From Panopea generosa (taxonomy: Eukaryota > Mollusca > Bivalvia > Adapedonta > Hiatellidae): a stretch of DNA of 64,000 bases. The notes beneath the pieces were generated by a model. The model searched no databases, had not been told where the DNA came from, and saw only the letters and a program-made list of their open reading frames with translations. The translations under genes and the position numbers were made by a program. The stretch is taken from the NCBI GenBank assembly GCA_029582155.1, contig CM055898.1:31264020-31328019 (forward strand), given 5' to 3'. Shown piece after piece: positions 24,758 to 38,111 of this stretch. How positions within the stretch are numbered: the stretch's first letter is position 1; each line of letters opens with the position of its first letter.

Positions 24758-27700
24758 TCTATTACCGCTCTTGTCATCTAGACACGTTCATGCTTCTATA
24801 TCAACTCATGTTTTGTAGAGCGGTACATCATTCTATAACCGCTCATGTCATTTTGAGATGTTATTCCTTCTATAACCGCTCATGTCATCTAGAGACGCTT
24901 TTCCTTCTATAACCGTTCATGCCATCTAGCCACATTCTTCCTTCTATAACTGCTCATGTCATCTAGCCACTATATTCCTTCTATAACCGCTCATGTTATT
25001 TAGAGACGTTTTTCCTTTTATAACCGCTCATGTCATCTAGACACGTTCATGCTTCTATATGCACTCATGTTATGTAGAGAGGTACACTTTTCTATAACCG
25101 TTTATGTCATTTAGAGACGTTCTTCTTTCTATAAATGTTTTTGTCTTCTAGCCACGTTTTTCCTTCTATAACCGCTTATGTCATCTAGCCAGTTTTTTTT
25201 CTATTACTTGCCTATAACCGGTCTTGTCATCTAGATACGTTCTTCCTTTTATAACCGCTCATGCCATCTAGACACGTTCTTCCTTCTGTATCTGCTCTTG
25301 TCATCTAGACACGTCTTCCTTCTGTAACTGCTCATGTCATCTAGTACGTTTTTCCTTCTATAACCGCTTATGTAATACAGATACGTTTTTCTTTCTATAG
25401 CTATTCATGTCAACTAGACACGTTCTTCCTCCTGCACCGCTCATGTCATTTAGCCACGCTCTCCCTTATCTAACTACTCTTGTCATTTAATCACGTTCTT
25501 CCTTCTGTAACTGCTCATGTCATCTAGCCACGTTCTTCCCTCTTTAATCGCTCATGTCATCTAGCTACGTTCTTTCTTATATAACCGCTCATTTCATCTA
25601 GAGACGTTCTTCCTTCTATAACCGCTCATGTCATCTAGACACGTTCATGCTTCTATATCCACTCATGTTATGTAGAGAGGTACATCCTTCTATAACCGCT
25701 CATGTCATCTAGAGACGTTTTTCCTTCTATAACCGCTGATGTCATCTAGACACGTTCTACCTTTTATAACCGCTCATGTCATTTAGACACTTTCATCCTT
25801 CTAAAAACAATACTGTCATCTGGAGACATTCTTCCTTTTATAACCGCTCATGTCATCTAGACACGTTCATTCTTCTAAACACACTCATGCCATCAAGAGA
25901 CGTGCATCATTCTGTACCCACTTATATCATTTATTGACGTTCATCCTTCTCAAACCTCATGAGATGATCAGCCATTTATACCCGCTAATGCTATCTACTA
26001 AAGACGTTTATATTCCTTACTCACTCCTGTCATCTAGAGACGTTTATTCTTCTTTACCCGCTCATGTCGTCTAGAGAAGTGCATCGTTCTACAATCCCAT
26101 GTCATCTACAGTCGTTCATTATCATATACCCGCTCATGTTATACATATACGTTCATCCTTCAATAAACGTTCATGCTATCTAGTGACGTACATTCTTCTA
26201 TATCCGCTTATGTCATCCAGTGACGTTCATCCTTCTACAACCGTTCATGTCATCTAGAGATGTTTATCCTTCTATAACCGTTCATGTCATATAGAGACAG
26301 GCATCATACTGTATCCATCTTCTGTATCGTTTATACTCAATCATGTCATCTAGAAACGTTCATTCTTCTACATCTAACCATGTCATCTAGAGACGTTTAG
26401 TTTTTATACCATCTCGTGTCATCCAGTGAAACCTATCTTTCTATACTCGCACATGTCATCTAACGACGTGCATCATTCTGCACCACCCATGTTATCTAGA
26501 AACGGCCATCTTTATATTGCCGCTCATGTCATGTAGAAACGTTCATCCTTCTATACCAATCTATGTCACACAGTGACATTCATCCTTCTTTACAACCAAT
26601 ATCATCTGGTGACGTGCATCCTTCAATATCCGCTCATGTCATCTAGAGACGTGCATCTTTCAATATCCGCTCATGTCATCTAGAGACGTGAATCTTTCAA
26701 TATCCGCTCATGTCATCAAAAGACGTTCATCTTTCTATTCTATATCCACTCGTGTTATCTACTGACGTGCATCCTTTCATATCAACCATGTCATGTAGTT
26801 GCGTGCATCTTTCTACACATCCGCTCGTGTCATCCTTCTAGTTTTATTTATGTCATCTAGTGACTTGCATCTTTTCATCCCCACTCGTGTCATCTAACGG
26901 CATGCATCATTCTATATTCATCTATGTCATCTAGTGACTTGCATCTTTTCATACGATATCATGTCATGTAACGACGTGCATCCTTCTATACCTCTCATGT
27001 TTTATAGTGACATTCATCTTTCTTTACTAACGTACATTGTCATATACTATTCATGTCATCTAGTGACTTGCAACCTTCTATACTCACTCCTTACATCCAG
27101 TGACCTACATCTTCCCATATCCACTCATGTCATCTATACCCACCAATGTAATCTTGTGAAATATACCCTTCTATACCCACTCAAGTCATCTAGGTATGTG
27201 CATCATTCTATGCCCACCAATGTCATCAAGTGGCATATAGTTACATCCTTATACATCTACTCATGCCATCTAGAGACGTACATCCTTCTTCTACGACTCG
27301 TGCTACATAGTGACTTGCATCCTGCTATACCAACTCATGTCATCTAGCGGCGTGTATCCTTTAATACAAACCAATGTCTTCTAGTGACTTACATTGTTTT
27401 ATACACACTCATGCCATCCAGTGACGTGCTTCCTTCTATACCCAAACATGTCATCTAGTGAAGTGCATCCTTCTACACAAACTAATGCCATCTAGTGATG
27501 TGCATCCATTCACACTGACCCATTTCATCTAGCGACATGCACCCTTCTACACACAGTCGTGTAATCAAGTAACGTGCATCTTTCTTCGCCAACTCATGTT
27601 ATCTAGTGGCGTGTATCCTTCTACACTAACCGATGTCATCTAATGACGTGCATCCTAATACACCCACCCATGTCATCTGGCGTCGTAAATCTTTCTACAC

Positions 27701-27941
27701 CCACTCATGTTATCTGCTGTTTTTCATCCTTCTACACTCATACATAATTATGGACACGTGCATGTTATCTAGTGAAGTGCATCTTGCTTTACCCGCTCAT
27801 GTCATGAAGCTACTTACATTGTTCTATACACACTCATGCCATCCAGTGACGTGCTTCCTTCTACACCCACTAATGTTATCAAGTGACATTATCCTTCTAT
27901 CCCCGCTCGTGTCATGAAGCGGCAAGCATTTTTCTATACCC

Positions 27942-28020
27942 TGATTCAATTTGAACATTGCTAGACCATTTCCGTAAATGTTTCGAAATGGCCAGGCGAT
28001 GCTCAGATTGTAACCTGATT
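27942..28020. other. Non-repeat insert in the decayed right flank of the 37-bp array
   Basis: About 79 bases without the 37-bp pattern. It contains a small stem (ccatttc ... gaaatgg). Repeat units resume on the other side. Confidence 0.5.
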
Positions 28021-28419
28021 ATGTCATCTACCGACGTGCTTCCTTCTATACCCAACCATGTTATCTAGCGACATATGTTCTTCTATACCAACTAATGTTA
28101 TTTATTGACGTTAATCCTTCTACAATCCTTCATATCATCTAAAGATGTGTACCCTTGTATACCAACCAATGCCATCTGGTGAGGTACGTCGTTATTTGCC
28201 CACGTGTGTTATCAAGTGACGTACATCCTTCTAAACAAACACAATTGGTTAGAAATTTGTCTTGATTTAAAGGACACAGCTCACTGCTGATATCGATTTT
28301 GCATAATATGTTTGCGCATCTGGCTAATCTGTACGGCCTCTTAATGTATTAACTCATGATCTTTTTCATTTCCCATGCTCCATCTTAAACGTCATACATG
28401 TATTTAAAAAATTATCAAT

Positions 28420-28605
28420 TGTAAAAGTGGTGATGTTATGCTACTTCTGTAAAAATAGTGGTGACATATTACTTTGTAAAAGTGGTGGTGACATGCTACT
28501 TTTGTAAAAGAATTGGTGACATATTACTTTGTAAAAGTAGTGGTAACATGCTACTTTTATAAAAGAAGAGGTGACATGCTACTTTGTAAAAGAAGTGGTG
28601 AAATG
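28420..28605. repeat. About 28-bp minisatellite, 7 copies
   Basis: Units of gtaaaagtggtggtgacatg followed by ctactttt, with variants gtgacatattactt. Clear by eye. Confidence 0.85.
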
Positions 28606-28629
28606 CGATCTTTAGAATTACAACTGATT

Positions 28630-30560
28630 TGCCGTTACGCTTTTTTCTTTCATATCAATGAAAGCTGACGTTTCATACCGTTGCCACGAGATGTTATATG
28701 CTTTCTTTGACTTTACAGCGAAATCTATACTTGTTTGTTGATTATTTTACAATTAGCTATCACGCATTCCTCTTTAATTCAGCGACGTCCGCGTGGACCT
28801 TTGTCTCTGACAGACACCAGTGGCGAATTCATCCTACAGCCATAAATGGTCGAAGTCGCCAGATTATTGTCCCTATATTCGTCTTGTCGTACTCTTAATA
28901 TTTATCCGGCTAATATAATTTCTGTGAAATCATCTTCATCAGCACTCAGTATGTTTTATATACAATTATGTAAGAATGTACAGGGGCTTGGGGGTCTGGT
29001 CATGAGAGGTGTTGTATATTTCAATCCCTCATAATAAACAGACTTAATATAACCGAGCCTAATATATCCCGCTTCTGGTTGCATTTTGTGATTCCAAGGG
29101 ATCCTTATCAGATAGTATTAAACCCTCACAGCTATCGCATTAGTAAGGTAATACTTTTATTCATATTTTCATGGTATGGAATGGTGCAATTTACAGAGTT
29201 TTATTTTTAATGGTTAAGTGATAACCAGAGACAGAACTACTTTTATTCACATTTTGTATGGTTTGGAGTGGTACAAATTACAAAAATTGGTTTTATTTTT
29301 AATGGTAAAGTTATAATTTGACGGGACTACTATTATTCACACTGACTCGTTAAACGATGTGACGACAGAGAGAAGAGCAATGGTGCATCCTTAACTTTAC
29401 CAAGGTTTAAGACCCGCCCCCCTCCACAATCTGTTTTTCAAGGTCCTATGAACTTCTTTCCCTACTTGACCGAATATATAATAAAACAGATTTGTCATGA
29501 TAAATGACGTTATTTTGAGACTTAAGTCATACGATGACTCGCGGACACCAATATAGCCGATTTATTCTCGATCCTTGTAGAAGCTGTGAGCTGTTATTAA
29601 ACAAAAGATAAATGTACCATTTTTCTGAGTTATGTAACAATATAATGTTATTTTACAGTATTCTGTACAATATGTGAGTATATTGTGAGTATCATGTGTG
29701 ATGAAAACCACATTGGACGAAACCACAGTACGTAGTACAATACATTCCTATATTATACAAAAAACTATACAATGTCTTGTTTATTCTATACCTCATTCTT
29801 AATGAATTTTTCAAAAGAGTAAAGAAAAATCGAGATTCTTTTTTAAAAATGAGCTGATAGTTCAAAGCGGCAGACGAAGGAAGTTGTAGTGACAGCCAAT
29901 CGGATTATTTCAACATGTAGATCTTCATGCGCAACATTATGTCCGTTGTTTGTTTTTATCGTAAACATTTCTATTCAGTTTAATTTGTTTATTTCAATTA
30001 TAGAATATAATATAATATGGAATGTTTTATTAGATCCAATAAACTTCTACATATTGCACGATGACGTGGTAACATCTTCAGAATATGAGTGACTGTACAT
30101 TTACAGGTATAGAATAATAAAATTTCATATTTTTGAGTAACTTAGCGTAATTATAAGTATTCTGTAGGTGAACGATGCTTAAATGGGCGTAAGAGCACTT
30201 CAAGTATTGGGGAGAGTAAACCTGGGGGTAGTGTGTGGGAAAAGTGTCCCTCTCCCTCTGGTGGCGGTAATGATACTCTACTCCCGCTATTATACGAGGA
30301 ACCGCTCCGTAAAAGGTTTAACATCTTAAACACCGACTGCTGAAGACTTAGATGTATCTAAAAGCGAATCTCCACTCCAACGAGTATTAACAACCATACC
30401 ATGCATTTAGACATAAGGGATCAAATCATGAATTTTAAGGGGGAGTAATGATTATTTACTTCAATAGTTTGTGACGCTTTTATTAAACAAAAGCACAGAC
30501 GTAACCATATTAAGATGTATTAAAAAGTGAACCTCAATCGAGCTTCACTCTCAGTGCTAC
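28630..30560. other. Non-coding stretch, no gene recognised
   Basis: Two related segments (29,157-29,215 and 29,237-29,300) share tttattcatattttcatggt and tacagagttttatttttaat, a local duplication. Open frames at 28,698-29,034 and 29,889-30,092 lack recognisable features or splice support. Confidence 0.45.
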
Positions 30561-30589
30561 GAGCCAAGAATTAGGGGCGCGGGGTGGGT

Positions 30590-30755
30590 GGGTGGAGGGG
30601 TGTTCTCTACTCCCGCAACTGTGAGTAGGTGGTATGTGTTCCCCACTCCCACAAATGTGAGTAGGTGGTGTGTGTTCCCCACTCCCACTACTGTGAGTAG
30701 GTGGTGTGTGTTCCCCACTCCCGGAAATGTGAGTGGGTGGTGTGTGTATGGCAGG
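30590..30755. repeat. 36-bp minisatellite, about 4 copies
   Basis: Units read gtgagtaggtggtgtgtgtt then ccccactcccactact. A related, decayed segment lies at about 30,215-30,295. The short open frame across it is a repeat artefact. Confidence 0.85.
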
Positions 30756-30929
30756 GGACTTTATCGGTCAAAGTAAACCTGTAGGCCTAGAACCGTTTAT
30801 GGAAGCTCAGAGGTACTCCGCCATATATTGATTTTAAATATAAATGACCAATGGTGCATTGTTAGGGGTTTTGTATTTTTAAGTCAACTGAGACTTTGTC
30901 TCAAGAAACCTTTTGCGATCGCCTTTTGT

Positions 30930-33610
30930 CTGTTGCCGTGAGTCATGTATCAGTAAACCATTGAAATAAAACCGTAAGCTCAATCGTAATGAAATGTTGG
31001 GAATGAAGCACCGGGAAACATACGGTGAGAATAATTATGGACACGTATGGGTCCTTTATAAAAAGGTCAATTGTATAAACAATTGCCATTTTCGACTTCT
31101 TCTCAAAAACTGTTAGTTCAACTGTAACGAAATGATGTATGCAGCTTAGATACCTAATGGTGAATTCAAATTGAGAATTGCATGGTCCCCACCCCCTGGG
31201 ACTTTGGGGTCGGGGCCGAAACATTAAAATTTCAGGTAAACTTTAAAAAATCCTCTTTTTAATTAAGGAAACATTGGGGAAAAAATGGTGAGCATGCTTA
31301 TGGACACATATGGGTCTTGCGGTTTGGCCTTGTGGGTGGCGCCTATATTGTAAACAATTCACATTTTCGACTTCTCAAAGTCTGTGAGCCCAATTGTAAC
31401 GAAATGTTGTATGCAGCTTTGGTCCCTAAGGATGGATAAAAAATGTGCATTGCATGGTCCCCACCCCCTGGGGCCTTGGGGGCAGATCTTAAACAGTCAA
31501 ATTCACGGTTAACTTTAAAAATAAATCTTCTACCTACTATCTGAAGCAATAGAAAACAAATGGTAATCATGATTATGAACACATATGGGTCCCTTATAAA
31601 AAATGTGATTTGCATGTCCCTTGGTCTCACGGTCTGGTCCCATGAGGTCTAAGGGGCAGGATTGGGACAAATCAGCCAAATTAAAGGTAACATTTAAAAA
31701 AAACTGGTTTTATAGGAAGCACTCAGAAACAAGTTGTGAGCATGATTATTGACGCCTATGGGTCCTTTATAAAACTTGTACATATCATGCCCCTGGGTCT
31801 CACGATATGGCCCTGGGGATGGGGCATACTTTACTAAATCTTTATAGACTTATGTGAATGTTTTTTGGTGTGATTTGTTGTTGCTGACATGACCTTTGAT
31901 ACCTATATGAATTTCATGGTTTCCACCCCACTGAGGTACTGGGGGCTGGGCGGGGTCAAATCAGTCAGATTCATGGTAAACTTTAAGAATCTTCTTATTT
32001 TTATAGGAACCACTCAGAAACAAATTGTGAGCATGATTATTGACAACTATGGTTCCTTTTAAAATTTATGAATTTCATGTCCCTGGGTCTCACGGTTTGA
32101 CCCTTGTGGTTGGGCCTACTTTATTAAATCTATATAAGAGAAATTGACAAAAAAAAATTATGACTGAAAAGACGTATGTGAATTTTCCTTGGATAATCAG
32201 GTGACTGTAAAGGCACATGGGCCTCTTTTTTTCTGGGAAAAGTGCAGGCTCTGGCCTGCAGTGCATGTGTGAAGCTACGCGTGCATGCATGCGTGCATGC
32301 GTAGTTGAGTGGGGTGTGGCGTAAAATTTTATATGAAGAATAAAACAATGCAAAAATGTCTGCATTCTCTGTTCTTGTAAATGTTTAGGATAAAACAGGC
32401 TTCTTAGGGGTCAATCTATTACCTCTTATGCACTGAAAATTAATTAAAACTTACACACAACTCTATTGACATCTCAATGATACCCAGTGTAAAGTAGGAC
32501 ACTGCAATACAACAAGCACTGGATTCGATGCCGCCAGTAATGATTAGCATGCCTTGTAGTGTTTTATGTATCTTGACTGCAGCTGCATCGTTAAGGTTTT
32601 TGGCCGGTGCGTAAGCACTGCTTATATCCGTTATTTTGAAGTCACCCATCGCTTTTACTAAAAACCTAATAACTCAGCTGAGAGGAATTCAATCTACTCT
32701 GCCGATAATAAAGTAGTTCTTTCGAAAATGTTTGAAAATTGAATTGAATTTAAGCGCATTTAGCTATAAATAAATTGAATCATAGATTAAATGATAAACC
32801 ACGTCAATTAATCTATATATGCTCACAGCAATAGTTTTTAAAAACATTTTTTTTCGCAAATATGTGAGTTATTTGGTATTACATCCCAGTCCTGATATCT
32901 CCCGAATCAGGTCTGTGAACCCCAAATGAAAAGGCAGGGAATCCCATGCCTGTCCCACAATTCATAGCTATCCAACGCTTACAATTCATGCCCCTGGGTC
33001 TCATGGTTTGGCCCTGGGGCGGGGGTCTACTTTACTAAATCTAAATAAGAGAAAATGACAGTAAACGTTGTTTCCTATGACAGAATAGACTTATGTGAAT
33101 GTTTTTTGGTGTGATTTGCTGTTGCTGACATGACAGTTAATAGCTATGTGAATTTCATGGTCTTAACCCTCACGAGGTCTTAGGGGCGGGCCAAAACAGT
33201 CAAATTCAAGGTAAACTTTAAAAATCTTCTTCTAATTATAGGAAGCACTGGGAAACAATTGGTGAGCATGTGAATTGCGTGCCCCTGGATCCTGCAGTTT
33301 GGCCCTGGAGTTAGGGCCTACTTGACTAAATCTATATGAGAGATGTTTTTTGGTGTGATTTGTTGTTGCTTACATTACCCCCCCCCCCCTACGGTAACTT
33401 TGGGCCAGGGTCAAAAAATTCAAATTCAAGGTAAAATTTAAAAATCTTCTTCTTATTATAGGAAACACTGAAAAACAAAGTGTAAGCATAATTAATGAGA
33501 CCTATGAATCTGTCATAAAAATTGTGAATTTCATGAGCCTTGGTCTCACGGTTTGACCCTTGGATTGGGTACTACTTTACTCGATCTATATAAGAGAAAA
33601 TGATGTGATT
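30930..33610. repeat. Block of 7 or more diverged copies of a dispersed repeat (about 175-290 bp spacing)
   Basis: Recurring landmarks: gtgagcatgattattgac, ctatgggtcctttataaa, cccctgggtctcacggtttg, caaattcaaggtaaacttta, and aggaagcactcagaaacaa. Anchors fall near 31,030, 31,288, 31,560, 31,735, 32,025, 33,260 and 33,480. Small open frames on the minus strand are not conserved between copies and are not genes. Confidence 0.8.
32880..32985. repeat. Fragment of a dispersed element also present at 54,090-54,278
   Basis: Shares cctgtcccacaattcatagc and a ctcccga terminus with the intronic element near 54.1-54.3 kb (opposite orientation). 3,598-3,740 has a weaker match (aaaagccgggaattccgtgc). Confidence 0.55.
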
Positions 33611-33809
33611 AGTTGATGCAGATATGACATTCAAAATCCATGTTAGAATTTTTGGCGCTACCCGAAGGACAGAAGCTGGAAAACAGATCCATAAAGCTTT
33701 ATGTCATCAACGATAATCAGGTGACGTTAAGGTCCGTGGACCACTTGTTAGCTTTACTTGCCAAAAGTCAGAAGGCCTTGTGCGATAGCGCGTTGTCAAG
33801 ATAAGAATC

Positions 33810-34345
33810 AAGGAGCTAGTATTTATAGGGGCTCTGTTAGGGGACTTAGACTTTTACATATGGATACAATGGAAAAACGGAAAAGTCTTATTTTTTCACC
33901 CATTTGTGCAAAAATAGTATTCAGTTTGAGTTCTGAAGCATCATCTAGTCATAGCAAATAAGGTTTGGTTTAATAAGCAGGATTAAATTTCCATAAGGGG
34001 CCAGGTTTGGTCACAAAAGGCTTAAATTTGATTTTTTTCAATATTCTTCTTCTCTTCAACCAATTAGTCAAATTAGTTCATATTTGATATGAATTATCCC
34101 TATGAATACGGGTTTGAAGTTTGTACAAATCAAGGGGCTGGAATGGATAGGGGCTTTGTATGCGTTTGACATACAAGTACATGTACTATGGGAGAATAGA
34201 AAATTCTCATTTTCACGAACATTTTTGCAAAAAACAATTTTGAATATGAGATTGAAATCATTGTATAGAAATAATTTTTGTTACATACAGAGGATTGAAC
34301 TTCCATAAGAAGCCGGAGGGACCCAAAAAGAGTTGATTGTGTTAA
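33810..34345. repeat. Two diverged copies of a roughly 220-bp segment
   Basis: 33,822-34,040 and 34,135-34,345 share ataggggct, catatgga/catgtact, aaaaatagtattcag/aaaaacaattttgaat and gaacttccataagaagcc. Direct orientation, heavily diverged. Confidence 0.6.
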
Positions 34346-34439
34346 ATTTAAAAAACTGATTTGTCGAATTTTTACATTAAACATCAACCACTATTTACCA
34401 GTAGTGTGTTCACAGACCCTCTTGGGCCTCTTGTTTTAT

Positions 34440-37400
34440 TTTATAAATTAAAAAAAATCTCCGACAACAGTACATGGTCAAGCTATTTTTGGTATATCAT
34501 CATTTCATGATATGTCCTCTGTGGTCAGTTGTTTTTGAGTCGCCAGAGAAACTTATATTTAAATGCATTGTGACAAAACATTCAACTTAGTAGAGATATC
34601 ACAATCTGAAATGATGTCATTACTGTAGACTGAAGTTGTTAGATAAAAAAGTATTTGTACCTAGAAAACAAATTGTACAACCGTTCTTTGTTGCTATATT
34701 GTGAGAAATAAATTCAATAATTGGGTAAAAAAGGGAATAATAAAAAACAGTCTTCCTTATTATACTTTCTTCGTGAATCTCAATAACTATTTCCCTTTAA
34801 AAACATGCACCGGCCACCAGTACTTTAAGTACCTTGATTTTTTTATCAACATACATGTTGGTACAACGCATTTGCTAACCCCGCTCTCTTCGCCCAACTT
34901 GAACATTGTGGTAAGGGCTTTGGGTTGGGGTTATCCCGTCCCGGTTGCTACGCCTTTGCTCTCATGCGACATATATTTACGGTGTGGCCCAATTCCATCG
35001 GAGATAAATCATCATTATAATGACTCGTTATAATGTCATTTCAACTATAACCTATATGCTAAATATCAGTATCTTTAAAAAACTAAATATTACCAAAGAA
35101 TACGATACCAACTAAATTGGAGTAACTGTATCCGATCTATATGAAATGGACTCGCCCTTCTTTATTATTTATTTCATAAATTGGCAGTTCGGTGGGGAAA
35201 AGCAAGGCGAATAAATGAATGGGATTAATTTTCATCAGTCATGGTATCTGGTTACACCATGTATACCTATATATGGAAGATGCTAACTCTCATGTTACGA
35301 TGGCAACATGTGTATAAAATAGACTAGTCTGCATATCTTTCGTAGTGTTGATCTTCTCCAACACTTGTTTTTTCTATGTGTTAGACAAACATCCTCTCAC
35401 GATTGCCATCGTTCTATAGCGCCAACTGATATTGCTAAAATGTTTAATGACAGTGTAATGGCCTATTTACAAAAAAAAACAAGTTTAATTTAGAAAGTAA
35501 GATTTGATAAACTGAGACAAACAGACCTTTAAAAAAGGATCGCAGAAGATGATTAAGATTATAACGTATTGTAAAATAAAGCGCAGAATACAGAATGTAT
35601 TCGATTTTGATGGTACCCTGTGCCAGATTGCGCTGTATTGACCTATTTCATTTTGAACAGAGTACGTAACAGAAAATCGAAATCTATCTTAATACTAAGG
35701 CTGACCTCCGTAAATGCAAGCCAAAAAGGAATCTTTCATCGTCTTCCTTTATTTAATGAATTAATATCTTTAGCAAAAGTGATATAATGCCCGACAAACC
35801 TTCGCATAATAAATAAATTCAGGAATGAGTGAACACTCCTGCAAGATTCACTTCTTATTCTATGATGTTACTATTACATAATTGCTCGTTTTGCCAACAA
35901 GAATCAGTTTGTCATACGTTACATATAAACTATTAGACGTTTCTTAATATGAAATATTAGGTGAAGACGATTATCATTGTTTGAAGATTATGACTAATCA
36001 TTGGTATCAACCGTTGTAATTCCCGTAATTAATTTTAAAATGCTTTTTACCACCATTTGTGTAGCATGTACGTTACGGTGCATCCATCTCTCGCATCAAC
36101 GGACAAGTAACTATAACACATACTGGAAAGCACTCGTTTTATTTAATACTATGAAACAAAACAAAAATGAAAATCTATTATAAATCAAAGATAGATAATC
36201 AGTTGATATGTACAATCATTCACAAACATGAATCTAAAATAAACAAACAGCGAACAGTAAAATAAAAAATAAATACAAATATAAAAAAAAAAAAAAAAGG
36301 AAAATTGTCAAAATCATTTCGTTTGGTTTGGCTGTGAACAGTCTCTTAAAAGAGATACAAGTAAAGGTAAACTCATAGAGGTTTCTCAACTTGACCCACC
36401 AACCCATGTTAGAATAAAATAATATGCCTGCTAAAAATTGCAATGTATTTTGGTACGTATCAAATGAGCCAAGTGACTTAAATTTGATCTGCCATATTGG
36501 TTTATCTTAGAAGTAGTCCGAACTACGAGGTAATGGACGCCAATCAATGTTTAAGTGATTCCTTTTTGATTTCATCGTTCAAATAAAATATCCATTTTTT
36601 GTCGCGTTTTGGTAATAATGAAATGTCAAATTATACGTATTCGTGTAAACAACAATCGGATACTTTATCTTCCTTTTTTTACCTTTTTATAGTGATTTTT
36701 TCTGAAACACTACGATTAAATGTAAATTATGAACAAATTAAATTACGAACCGGACAAGCAAATTGAGTTAATGAGCTATTTTTGATTGGTTGCGTTCAGT
36801 GCTATAAAATAACCGTTTATCAGATATTTAAGTAAATTGTTACGTGCTGTGAAGTTTCATTTTCATGGTAAACTTACTCAATATGTTTATGACTAAACAC
36901 ACCGCTGATTAAAATAACATAATTTTATATACAATTGATTTTTGTTGAATATAGTGTCGCTAACAACACTTTTAAATCACTTCTAAACCGTGTCTAATTA
37001 AGACACAGGTATATCATGCCGCAGATATAAAAAAAAAAAATCACTATGGTTACACTATATCGACACCTGTCCGAACATTTCTAAAACAGTCTAAATTGTT
37101 TCAAGCTTTCAGTATGGAAGCCAAGAAAACACCACTACCGGAACTATTCTGTGATATTTTATTTAATATAAATGAAGAATAAACTGGAATAAACTAACTG
37201 AATGAGATATCGATTATCATAAGTAAAAGAGAAAATGCGATTGCCATTTTTGAAATGCTCCATTTTACACACTAGTAGACATCAACCAATAACAATAAAG
37301 ATGTGTAGAATTGGACAGAATGGCGGCTGCCCATGCGAATCAGAGGCCGAAGATTCAATGTTGAACCCAATTGATTCTCAATAAACAACACCAAATACTT

Positions 37401-38100
37401 GTTATATTCAGAAAACTGAACAGATAAGTTTTCCCAAACTATTGCCAAGAACTTATTTCTGAACCGAGCTAAAATAATTGAGTATAAAACATGCATATTT
37501 GACGTCATCGATAACTTTAGAATATAATTGAGTATCAATTGATATAAAAGCAATCATATTTATCATTTATCATCATTATAACTGTATTTGATAAAATAAT
37601 AGAACAACAAAGAATTTAAATATATTTCATGATTTCATTATGTGATAATGAATGCCGCCGGGGTTGTGTATATAATTATGAAAAAAACTCATGCTTGTAT
37701 TTGTATTCATATTAATATTTTACACTGGAGAAGCACACTACATGTTATAAATTCAATAATCAGGCAGGGAGTATTTATTGTAATTTAATCGTATTAAGTT
37801 GAGAATGGAAAGGAATTTTGGAAATGAAATATACGAATATTCTATGTTTTAATAATTGAATTATAACTGGCTCTCTGGAGGATTTGCTTTAATGTTCGGT
37901 AAATTAATCCAAATATAATTTCATAAGCCATTCTTTAGCGTAATCTGATTAATTGACACACTCTCTCATCCTATTTTTTCTGAACGGTAGTTCACATATG
38001 CATTTACAAAAAGGATCAATTTTGTATATTCGTTCTCTTTATATCAATCATAAAACTGTCAAACATATACTTTCAAGACTTATATATCGATAAATTGATG
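34440..38100. other. AT-rich non-coding stretch downstream of the cadherin gene
   Basis: No coding exon, tandem repeat array or RNA gene recognised. An A-run lies at 36,284-36,299. The last part (about 37,770-38,111) is probably 3' UTR of the cadherin gene. Confidence 0.45.
37774..37779 (-). promoter_or_regulatory. Possible poly(A) signal of the cadherin gene
   Basis: AATAAA on the minus strand about 335 bases past the stop codon. A variant ATTAAA lies nearer, around 37,845-37,850. In AT-rich DNA such hexamers occur by chance, so this is only a candidate for the 3' end. Confidence 0.3.
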
Positions 38101-38111
38101 GCTATACATTG

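Larger units (their letters stand above)
19829..28250. repeat. 8.4-kb array of a 37-bp tandem unit (about 220 copies)
   Basis: Typical unit: ctcatgtcatctagacacg followed by ttcttccttctataaccg. The centre (about 20,100-25,800) is more uniform. The flanks, especially 25,900-28,250, are diverged with a different consensus (gtgacgtgcatccttctat...cccac). Two imperfect palindromes (CATG, TCTAGA) sit in the unit. The unit is not a multiple of three, so only short frames occur. It has no spacer/repeat structure of a CRISPR array. Confidence 0.97.

Noticed and set aside
19829-28250. CRISPR-like array
   Set aside because: The 37-bp units are contiguous with no unique spacers, in eukaryotic context.
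32090-32365. Minus-strand 91-codon frame
   Set aside because: Covers a gcgtgcatgcatgc tract and the dispersed repeat block; no conserved protein features.
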